A stretch of DNA of 64,000 nucleotides, taken from positions 293,146 to 357,145 of the forward strand of contig JACRPN010000014.1 in NCBI GenBank assembly GCA_016223145.1, read 5' to 3'. Shown here piece by piece: positions 57,678 through 64,000 of this stretch (positions are counted from its first letter, which is position 1; every line of letters starts with the position of its first letter). Both the position numbers and the translations under genes were made by a program. This DNA comes from Armatimonadota bacterium. GTDB taxonomy: Bacteria > Armatimonadota > Fimbriimonadia > Fimbriimonadales > Fimbriimonadaceae. The notes under the pieces were generated by a model. That model made no database searches, was not told the DNA's origin, and saw nothing but the letters and a program-made list of their open reading frames with translations.

Positions 57678-60600
57678 TGCTTCCAGGGAAGGCTGTGCCA
57701 GATTCGGACCAGGCCATCCTGGCAGACGGTGACCACATCTCTTCCGTCGGCGCTAAAGAAGCTCCTATCCGTGCGATTGACGCGTTCGCCGGAAATCGAT
57801 CCATTTCCCATCCAGACGCTTGCGGACCTGAAGCGGGATGGGAAGGACGAATACCCGAGGGATATGAGCTCTGCTCCTGTCGTCCCGTCCCAGAGAGTGG
57901 TCGAGCCTTCCTGGCCGGCCGTGATAATCCGTTCTCCATCAGGTGAGAAACGTACTTGGTTGATGCTGACATGCCCCGAGCTGAGACCAGCGATTTGCCT
58001 CTTTGAGGAAAGGTCCCATAGCGCGACGCCCCTCCACACGACTCCTGCGAGCATCTTCTTCGTAGGGGAATAGGCGAGTTGCCCCACCCCAGAGCTCTTG
58101 GTGAGGACGCCCTTCTTGAAGCCCGTTCGGGTCTCAAACAACTCAATACGGCTATCGGCGGCTCCGAACACTTTTCCAACGGAAACGGCAGTCTCGCTGC
58201 CATCCGGGGAAAGCGCAATAAACCAGATGGGTGATTCCGGCCGAATCTCTTGGACCAGCATGCCGTCCTCGGCCGAGAAGATAGAGACACTGGGGCTGCC
58301 TCTGGAGCACATTGCTAGAAGCTTGGCGTCAGTGTCGGATGACGCCTCCAGGAGTTCGGGCCTCTCTGGCAGGGGCGAGTAAGTGAAGCGCGCGATCACC
58401 CTGAGCGAACGAGCGTCCAGGATCGCGCAGTTGTCTTTCCCTTTCGTGTCCCCAAAAGCAAGGGCCAGAAGACGGTGGCCGCCCGAGAGGACTCTGAGAA
58501 CCCATTGGCACTCTGAGAACACCTTGGTTCTCGCCTCTTCCTTGAGGCTGCTCGCATTCAGCTTCGCTACGCTGCCATCGGGAAAGCCAAGGATCACCGC
58601 GTCCAGTGGGCCCCACCCATTCGCGAAAGAGGGCTTGCGGCTTGGATCTTCTACGTTGCGTCGTGAGACGGCGCCGGTGGCCAGATTTCGGCTCACGACG
58701 GTGCCATCCTTGGTGGCGAGGACCAGTGTCGCTCCGTTCCTCGTCAGATACGCACTCGTCGCCGGGGCGTCGTCGAAGGCCTCCATCGGGGCAAGCGATT
58801 CGCTTCTCCAGACCTTGATGTCGCCCTCCCAGTCCGCTGCTGCCAGTCTTTCTCCGTCTGGAAAGAACGCGATACTCCACACGGCTCCCAAACCAACGAA
58901 GCTCCGCTTCAGTTGGCCGCGCTGGAGCTCGATGAGCCGAACAACCCCAGTACCGTCGCCCGTCGCCAAGTACCTATTGTCCGGGGAGAAGGCGATGGCA
59001 ATAGACTGAAACTCGTGCTGTGGAAGTGTGGCGATGATCGAGAAGTCCGTTGTGCGACGGACCTGGCATTCCTCTTCGCTGAATACGGCGAAGACGGAAC
59101 GGTCCGGGCTGAAGCAAATTCCGAATCCGGGCGGACTTCCTGGGCGAATCCGAAAGTCAACGACGGAGAGGGTGTTTCCTTTAGCATTCCAGCGCCGCAA
59201 TTCGGCCTTGGACCGGTCTCTCGTCGAGGTGCCGACACTGATGATGGACCCGTCTCCTATGAAGGCGATTCGATCTATCGGCGACGGGTTCTTAAAGATG
59301 GCAAGGACTCGGTTGTTGTCCACGGATCGGAGTTCGACAATCTGTGGTGTCTTCGCACTCTGGAGAAGGTAATTGCGCCCGATCGGGTCCACATCGAACA
59401 CAAGCGTCTCCGGTTTGGTGCGGATCAGTTCGCGGTCGGTCTCCGAGTCGCAGATGGAATAGCCGGAAGTACGTGCGTCCCGCCACAAGCGCAGATTCCC
59501 TCGACGCAGGAGGTTCATTCTGGGAAGCCTCGCCGCTGGCCCGGCAGGGGGGAGCGGGGTTCCCTCAGGGCTTATTGGCACCAGCTTCTGCTTTAGAGTT
59601 GCGCCCTGTAAGGTGAGTTGATACGCCGCATCGGCGCCCACGATTTCCAATGTGCCATCGGGCTGGGGCTCGAAAACGCTGTTCCGAGAAACTTTCGCCT
59701 CAAAATCGCACCCAATCGACAAAGCCCAGTGGCCCCACTCCCATCCTCGGTTGGGGTCAGACTTGGCGCGCTCCACCAGGTCGGCAGTGCGCTCCCACAT
59801 CGCGGAGTTCGATGCTAGGCGAATGGAGGCCATGAGCCCCATGTAGCTTTCCTTTCCCAGCTTTGTGGTCTTCGATTCTAGTTCAGTGATCAGCCTCTGC
59901 CGATCGCTTGAGAGCCGCCAGAATCCAACAGCAGCGGCGCCGATAGCGCAAAGCAACACACCGGCAATAGCTGAGGTGCGCAGCACCGCCAAGCGAGCCA
60001 CCCCGCGCTGCCTTCGCAGCTCTACTTCTGGCAGGCTCTGCCGTCGCCAACCCTCATCAAAGACCGCTCGATAGGTGCGATTTCTGATCCGAAGGACGCC
60101 CTTCTCTTCAATACCCAAGCCTGAGAGCCTAACCGTTGCGACAACCGGGTTTTCCTCAGCTCCCTCAACGCGCCTGCCTTTCAGCATGCGGCCGTAGAGA
60201 TCGAGAACCTGTGAACGGCGCTCATCGTGTGAAAGTCCCGGAACGTCGGGATCCAGGATTCTGCGTTCGACATCAGCGAAGTTGGGCTCACGGTGCCGTG
60301 CTTCCGGAGTCAAGAAGGTGTCTCTGACGAGCCGGTCCACGTCGTTTGCCGAGTGGATCTGCGCGGCCTTGACAATCTGGCTGCATAGCAATTGCGTGAG
60401 GTAAGGATGCCCTTCCACCCAGTAATGCACCCGCTTGAGGAGCTTCGTGCCGTCTTTGCCGGCAGCATCCAGCGCCTTGGAGTAAGCATCTAGCTCTTCC
60501 ATCCTGAAATCGCTGATGTCAATCCGGCTGCCGATGTTGAACGGGGTGATCTCGGAGTTGCGGATGAGTTGGGTTGGCGTGGCTACTCCGACAAGACAAA

Positions 60601-61129
60601 AGGTCAGCTTTCTGAACTCCGCGCCTTCGGATCGGCGATTGAAGCAATCGCGAATTCCCGCAAAGAACTCATCGGTCGCGAACGGAAGTGCCCGAACGTA
60701 GTCAATTTCATCGAAGAAGATGACGATGGGCCGATCAGACGGCAACAAGACAACTGTTCGAAGTGCCCTAATCCACCTCGCAAGAGGGCCCAATTCCCGG
60801 TTGCCGTTCCAGTTTTCAAACAGCTCCTCCTCCAAGTGGAGTTCTTGCCCAATCTCCAGCAGCATCCCCGCATACCATTGCTCCGTCGTGACGTTCGCGC
60901 CGAGGCGTTGGAAGTCAATCTTCACGGTCGCAATTCCATTTGCACTGAGTCTTCGGATCGCACGGGCAACCAAAGAGGATTTACCCTTCTGGCGTGAGTC
61001 GAGGAGGAACACGTACTCGCCGGCCATGAGCATGTCGAACAGCCGGGCATCCACATCGCGCTCGATGTAACTTGGCGCGTCGGGATCCAGGGTTCCCCCA
61101 GGGCTGAAGAATGGCGCACTGCATTCCAT
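57653..61129 (-). CDS. AAA-like ATPase with a transmembrane segment and C-terminal WD40-like beta-propellers
   Basis: 1158 residues. Residues 1-340 are an AAA_35-type ATPase: Walker A variant DSRQKGKSS (Lys50), Walker B VIFFDEID (Asp140, Glu141), sensor-like FCLVGVATPTQLIRN and VEGHPYLTQLLCSQI. A single transmembrane helix follows at about 381-405 (AVLRTSAIAGVLLCAIGAAA). The remaining 700 residues are repeats of about 40 residues with the FSPDGE, LWD and ATGDG features of WD40-like propellers (SIAIAFSPDNRYLATGDGTG, QVRFSPDGERIITAGQEGST). This architecture belongs to STAND/NTPase-like signalling proteins. The sensor is probably the propeller, inside or outside the cell. It shares its ATPase class with the converging regulator. 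Confidence 0.86.
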   Translation of the reverse strand: MECSAPFFSPGGTLDPDAPSYIERDVDARLFDMLMAGEYVFLLDSRQKGKSSLVARAIRRLSANGIATVKIDFQRLGANVTTEQWYAGMLLEIGQELHLEEELFENWNGNRELGPLARWIRALRTVVLLPSDRPIVIFFDEIDYVRALPFATDEFFAGIRDCFNRRSEGAEFRKLTFCLVGVATPTQLIRNSEITPFNIGSRIDISDFRMEELDAYSKALDAAGKDGTKLLKRVHYWVEGHPYLTQLLCSQIVKAAQIHSANDVDRLVRDTFLTPEARHREPNFADVERRILDPDVPGLSHDERRSQVLDLYGRMLKGRRVEGAEENPVVATVRLSGLGIEEKGVLRIRNRTYRAVFDEGWRRQSLPEVELRRQRGVARLAVLRTSAIAGVLLCAIGAAAVGFWRLSSDRQRLITELESKTTKLGKESYMGLMASIRLASNSAMWERTADLVERAKSDPNRGWEWGHWALSIGCDFEAKVSRNSVFEPQPDGTLEIVGADAAYQLTLQGATLKQKLVPISPEGTPLPPAGPAARLPRMNLLRRGNLRLWRDARTSGYSICDSETDRELIRTKPETLVFDVDPIGRNYLLQSAKTPQIVELRSVDNNRVLAIFKNPSPIDRIAFIGDGSIISVGTSTRDRSKAELRRWNAKGNTLSVVDFRIRPGSPPGFGICFSPDRSVFAVFSEEECQVRRTTDFSIIATLPQHEFQSIAIAFSPDNRYLATGDGTGVVRLIELQRGQLKRSFVGLGAVWSIAFFPDGERLAAADWEGDIKVWRSESLAPMEAFDDAPATSAYLTRNGATLVLATKDGTVVSRNLATGAVSRRNVEDPSRKPSFANGWGPLDAVILGFPDGSVAKLNASSLKEEARTKVFSECQWVLRVLSGGHRLLALAFGDTKGKDNCAILDARSLRVIARFTYSPLPERPELLEASSDTDAKLLAMCSRGSPSVSIFSAEDGMLVQEIRPESPIWFIALSPDGSETAVSVGKVFGAADSRIELFETRTGFKKGVLTKSSGVGQLAYSPTKKMLAGVVWRGVALWDLSSKRQIAGLSSGHVSINQVRFSPDGERIITAGQEGSTTLWDGTTGAELISLGYSSFPSRFRSASVWMGNGSISGERVNRTDRSFFSADGRDVVTVCQDGLVRIWHSLPWKHQPKAVRK

Positions 61130-61261
61130 GCCCTTAGGATACAGGGCCGGTTGTGATGAGATTTTTCACAGTTTGGTCACAACAGCGACGTCATACTATC
61201 CTCCATCGGAATCCGATGATGTCGTGACTTCCGGTTGCAGGAACGCAACTAAGGGGACTCT

Positions 61262-62620
61262 ATGATGAAACATCACTCAGGCGCTCTCACCTTTGCAGCA
61301 ATTTCCTTTGCCGGCTTGCTTGCTTTTGCCGGCATCCAAGGCTTTCGCAGCGACGGAGCTGAGCTCGCGGCCGGCCACGCTTCGGCCAGTCGCGTTGCTG
61401 CGAGTTCCGATTGCTGCACTTTGAGCCTGGCCTCCTATGCTCCGCAGGCGCCAACCTTGGGGCGGTCCGATTTGGGTTGGCAAAGCGCGCTAGCCCCCGG
61501 GGAGTGGTGTGGAACGCAGCAGCGATACGTCGCGAAACTGAAGGAGCGAGGAGATATCAGCCTCGCAGGCGTCTGTCCCCAGCAGGGACCAGCGGACGAC
61601 CCGGGCGTTCGGAACGCCGCCATTCCGTCGGCCGGCACCCCGATCAAGACCTTCCGGCTGAGCATCCACGTTTTCCGCAACGACAACGGAAGCAACCCCG
61701 CTGCAACGCAGGCGGCCGTGGATTCGGCAGTGGCCCAGTTGAACGCGAACTATGCGCCCTGGCGCATCCAGTTCATCTATGAAACCAACTTCATCAACAG
61801 TACAAAGTACCGAACCCTGACTTCCAGCGAAGAGGCGGGGATGAAGCGCGCCTACGCCAACTCCCCCTCGACGAAGCTGAATATCTACGTGGTGGATAAG
61901 GGCAACTGGGGTGTGTTCCCTTGGGACCCGGACGCCTTGGGAACACAGGGAGGAGTGGTCTTGGGAGAGACGGTCTTCAGCACGTACCTTGGCGAGCCGA
62001 TCATGGCCCACGAAGTCGGGCATTGCCTGGGCCTGTGGCACACGTTTCATGGCGTGAATGAAGTCGCCCAATGCGGAGACTGCTATGAGCCCGCGGGTCG
62101 ACCGGCTGAATCGGGCGATACCACCGGCGACAAGTGCTCCGACACGAATCCTATGACGAACACCTCATCCTGTGGCGATGTGGGAACGGATCCCTGCACG
62201 GGCCAGCCTTGGCTCGATACTCCCTATCGCAACCACATGAGCTACTCCCTCGGCTGCCACGACCAGTTCTCGCTGCAACAGGCCGGCCGGATGCACGCCT
62301 GGACCAACGACGTCTTGACCAGTTGGTTGGACCTGCCGGCGCCTCCCGCCACACCGGGCACGCCATCCTTGGCCAAGATTGGCGGCGGCGTGGTGCGCAT
62401 CGCGTGGGCTGACAACTCGAACAATGAGGACCAATTCAGCGTGCAGCGCGAGACGAAATCGGGGACCGCGTGGGTGAACACCCAGATCGTGGCCACCGTG
62501 GGCGCCAATACGACTTCCGCGACGAACTCGCCGGGCACGGGCACCTTTCGCTATCGAGTCCGAGCCTCGAACGGTATCGGAGCCTCGGCCTGGAGCGGCT
62601 GGGCGCAGATCAAGAACTGA
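61262..62620 (+). CDS. Secreted pappalysin-type (M43) metalloprotease with C-terminal fibronectin III domain
   Basis: 452 residues from ATG 61262 behind AAGGGG, with a signal peptide (LTFAAISFAGLLAFAGI). The zinc motif is complete: HEVGHCLGLWH (His250, Glu251, His254, His260), with a Met-turn in NHMSYS, so it is a metzincin of the M43 (ulilysin/cytophagalysin) type. Cysteines around 269-320 could form disulfides or a calcium site. The last 100 residues form a fibronectin type III domain (VRIAWADNSNNEDQFSVQRE). It is likely a secreted protease acting on proteins outside the cell. It is divergent from the AAA-propeller gene, with a 132-base gap. Confidence 0.88.
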   Translation: MMKHHSGALTFAAISFAGLLAFAGIQGFRSDGAELAAGHASASRVAASSDCCTLSLASYAPQAPTLGRSDLGWQSALAPGEWCGTQQRYVAKLKERGDISLAGVCPQQGPADDPGVRNAAIPSAGTPIKTFRLSIHVFRNDNGSNPAATQAAVDSAVAQLNANYAPWRIQFIYETNFINSTKYRTLTSSEEAGMKRAYANSPSTKLNIYVVDKGNWGVFPWDPDALGTQGGVVLGETVFSTYLGEPIMAHEVGHCLGLWHTFHGVNEVAQCGDCYEPAGRPAESGDTTGDKCSDTNPMTNTSSCGDVGTDPCTGQPWLDTPYRNHMSYSLGCHDQFSLQQAGRMHAWTNDVLTSWLDLPAPPATPGTPSLAKIGGGVVRIAWADNSNNEDQFSVQRETKSGTAWVNTQIVATVGANTTSATNSPGTGTFRYRVRASNGIGASAWSGWAQIKN

Positions 62621-63030
62621 GGCTGCGTCACCAAGGCAAGCTCTACGGTGAGCCTAGAGGAATCGGAGAGCCCGGTCAAGGCCGGACACCCAAAGCTCCG
62701 AACAAGAAGGGAAGTCCTACCTCACGAAGCGGCGGCATTGAGTGTGAAATGCCTCCGCCCCTTCTGGGGTGGAGGCTCTTTCAGCGCGTATCCAAGTTCA
62801 AAGCTTCCACCACCACGGAAGAGGGGGAGGCATCCGCTCTTTGCCCTCACCGGACACAATGACGCAGCTTCTGGGGGTGGCCCGCTAGGCGTTTACGCCG
62901 CAGGAGAGGGAGATTCCGGAGGTGACGGGTCTGGAGAACACTCCCGGCCAGGGGCGGCGGAACAGGCAGCACCCCGACGCGGCGTGACGTCCGGGTGAGG
63001 GTGGACGGGTATGTCGTTTAGGGAGACAGG
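62621..63030. other. Gene-free spacer with a strong hairpin
   Basis: No supported coding region in 410 bases. A strong hairpin GCCTCCGCCCC / GGGGTGGAGGC (62751-62761 with 62766-62776, one G-T pair) is followed by TCTTTC and could be a terminator of the protease gene or a member of the palindrome family. Several CCGGAGGTGACGGG-type GC-rich runs follow. Otherwise nothing is recognised. Confidence 0.45.
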
Positions 63031-63555
63031 CTAACTGAGGCGACTGCGAATCAAGTCCCAGTTGTTTTCGAAGTGGTCAAGCTCTGAGAGGGAGATGATG
63101 ATGTGAAACGAGTCGTACTTCTTTGGGCGAATGTACGGCGGCTTCAGACCAGAGAGCCACTTGTCATATCCCTTGACGAGGATTTCCTGCACCTCTCGCT
63201 CAGTGAGGATGAAGTAGCGATCCAGCACGCCTGGAGCGCGCGACAGCCAAACATAGACGTAAATGAGGTCTGGATGGCGAATCTCCTTTGGCCCAAGAAC
63301 GTGCTGTTCCTTTGTTTCATGGTTCAGGTCGACCGCCATCCAATCGAGGGCGCTACCGACGATCCAGTCTCGGTTGCCAAAGGTCGCCTTGACCTGGAGT
63401 GGGAGAGTGCGAAGCTCTTCGTCAGTAACAAGGACATCGAAGTAGGGAACGTTGCCAGAGAAAGGGGTGGCAACGAGCCCGAGCTTTCCCAGTTGGGAGC
63501 AGACAGCAAACTCTCCCGCCTGCCCAATCTGCTTGTTCGAAAGGCCAGTCGCCAT
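63031..63555 (-). CDS. PD-(D/E)XK-nuclease-like protein
   Basis: 174 residues, no signal peptide. The core pattern is that of restriction-endonuclease-like folds: a helix with Glu15 (QIGQAGEFAVCSQLGKLGLV), Asp40 in PYFDVLVTDE and QVK (Gln54-Lys56) in LPLQVKAT, the E...D...QxK arrangement. Proteins of this type occur in mobile and defence loci and as DUF4365-like proteins. The rest (SALDWMAVDLNHETKEQHVL, YVYVWLSRAPGVLDRYFILT) is also found in such proteins. Nuclease activity is inferred. It is followed by a small gene and then a transposase on the same strand, a context often seen for mobile cargo. Confidence 0.72.
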   Translation of the reverse strand: MATGLSNKQIGQAGEFAVCSQLGKLGLVATPFSGNVPYFDVLVTDEELRTLPLQVKATFGNRDWIVGSALDWMAVDLNHETKEQHVLGPKEIRHPDLIYVYVWLSRAPGVLDRYFILTEREVQEILVKGYDKWLSGLKPPYIRPKKYDSFHIIISLSELDHFENNWDLIRSRLS

Positions 63556-63563
63556 TCAGAAGC

Positions 63564-63791
63564 CTACGGCACCGTCACCGCGCTCACCACCGCCGAAAGA
63601 GCCCCGACCCTTGCGTTGTACTGCAACCCCTGCACGCGGTACTCGCGCTGCTCAGGCGCACCCGCCACCAACGGCGCACGAGCATCTGGATAGGGCGAGA
63701 AGCGGTCCGTCGCAAGCAGGGGCCAAGTGACTTCTACGGCCCTCTGGCTCTTGATGATCACCTGATCGGACGAATCCTCCATAGCCACCAT
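63564..63791 (-). CDS. Small protein of unknown function
   Basis: 75 residues from ATG 63791 behind GGGAG; an ATG at 63836 in frame has no such site. It begins MVAMEDSSDQVIIKSQRAVE and continues as a loosely beta-rich, proline-containing sequence (VTWPLLATDRFSPYPDARAP, then LVAGAPEQREYRVQGLQYNA). I see no domain. It ends 8 bases before the nuclease-like gene starts (63555), so the two are probably co-transcribed. Confidence 0.5.
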   Translation of the reverse strand: MVAMEDSSDQVIIKSQRAVEVTWPLLATDRFSPYPDARAPLVAGAPEQREYRVQGLQYNARVGALSAVVSAVTVP

Positions 63792-63859
63792 TCTACTCCC
63801 GCTAAGCTCCGTAGGAGCGCAACGTCTATAGCTCATCGTCCGTTACCACCCCCTCCCTC

Positions 63860-63872
63860 GCCCCGTAGGGGC
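63860..63872. repeat. Short palindrome beside the transposase gene
   Basis: GCCCC-GTA-GGGGC (63860-63872) lies 8 bases beyond the stop codon of the transposase fragment. It matches the GCCC...GGGC palindromes found in other intergenic gaps of this window. Confidence 0.5.
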
Positions 63873-63879
63873 GGCATGT

Positions 63880-64000
63880 TCAAATCGGCTCCTCAAAGAG
63901 ATACCGCTCTTCATACGTCATCTCAAACTCCTTCAGGCACGCCAGAAACTCATCACGGAAGCTCCGTTTCTTGTGATGCTCCTCCTGATTCTCGATATAC
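63880..64000 (-). CDS. REP-associated tyrosine transposase, C-terminal end (runs off right edge)
   Basis: The minus strand is open from the window edge to TGA at 63880-63882, giving the last 39 residues: YIENQEEHHKKRSFRDEFLA then CLKEFEMTYEERYLFEEPI. This is the characteristic end of IS200-like, REP-associated tyrosine transposases (RAYT/Y1 transposase family), in which a YI.NQ..HH....F..E....L.......Y..(Y)ERY(I/L)(F/W) segment closes the protein. The HUH and Tyr active-site residues lie outside the window. RAYT genes are single-copy domesticated transposases usually flanked by REP palindromes; here a GCCCC-GTA-GGGGC palindrome follows directly. Confidence 0.85.
   Translation of the reverse strand, partial: YIENQEEHHKKRSFRDEFLACLKEFEMTYEERYLFEEPI

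Noticed and set aside
55194..63836. A known anti-phage defence island
   Set aside because: The AAA-propeller and SARP proteins and the nuclease-like gene do not match a defence system whose components I can name, and the pappalysin and FnIII protein is a secreted protease. A new system cannot be excluded, so the AAA pair is kept as a finding.

Overview
The window is a stretch of GC-rich chromosome from a diderm, heterotrophic bacterium. The combination of features points to Armatimonadota, probably a Fimbriimonadia-like lineage. These are a PafA Pup ligase outside Actinobacteria, PEP-CTERM proteins with a VPEP...RRR tail, a pseudopilin with the [25 protein letters not shown] leader, an OstA/LptD-like outer-membrane protein and many secreted low-complexity proteins. 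The taxonomic call is an inference from gene content; no rRNA is present.

Layout. 1-3.3 kb: the N-terminal part of an RND/HlyD-type adaptor lipoprotein, a LuxR-type HTH protein, a small CxxCH secreted protein, a membrane-anchored collagen-like protein, an internally duplicated secreted protein and a tRNA-like sequence. 3.3-9.3 kb: sugar uptake (AraF/AraH-like pair, a second RbsB/RbsC-like pair, neither with an ATPase), a metallo-beta-lactamase-fold hydrolase and a PEP-CTERM protein. 9.5-20 kb: PAP2 phosphatase, HrcA, an M1-like peptidase, and a chain of overlapping minus-strand genes (ECF sigma, zinc-finger anti-sigma, a membrane protein, GlnD) divergent from an OstA/LptD-like protein. 20-33 kb: glycogen-debranching-type glucosidase, DnaE, a Spy-like protein, RfbD, a proline-rich repeat protein, a polysaccharide-deacetylase-like protein, an RqcH/NFACT protein, and a TPP riboswitch with a terminator-like hairpin directly in front of a pseudopilin gene. 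33-47 kb: housekeeping (tRNA-Pro with a tandemly repeated 5' end, a trans-sulfuration-type PLP enzyme, RpoZ, DnaJ, PrmA, AccA/AccD, PafA, GatB, nitrilase plus GNAT, ParB, NadE). 47-55 kb: a second PEP-CTERM protein, a sugar-binding lipoprotein-like protein, a GH106-type rhamnosidase, an esterase and an ankyrin lipoprotein. 55-64 kb: an accessory region with a SARP/BTAD-AAA regulator convergent with a large AAA-TM-beta-propeller protein, a pappalysin-type metalloprotease, a PD-(D/E)XK-like protein and the C-terminal end of a REP-associated tyrosine transposase.

How it fits together. Much of the window concerns scavenging and metabolising sugars (ABC binding proteins and permeases, debranching enzyme, rhamnosidase, rhamnose reductase) and building the envelope. 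Three kinds of repeat run through it: short GCCC...GGGC palindromes in intergenic gaps (possibly mobilised by the transposase at the right edge), a ~60-bp dispersed element that also sits in frame inside the debranching enzyme, and GGGACRRA octamer runs that also sit in frame inside the rhamnosidase. The most unusual signals are the TPP riboswitch in front of a pilin-like gene, the 81-bp tandem array made from the first 26 nt of tRNA-Pro, the convergent pair of AAA-ATPase signalling proteins, and the palindrome/transposase association.
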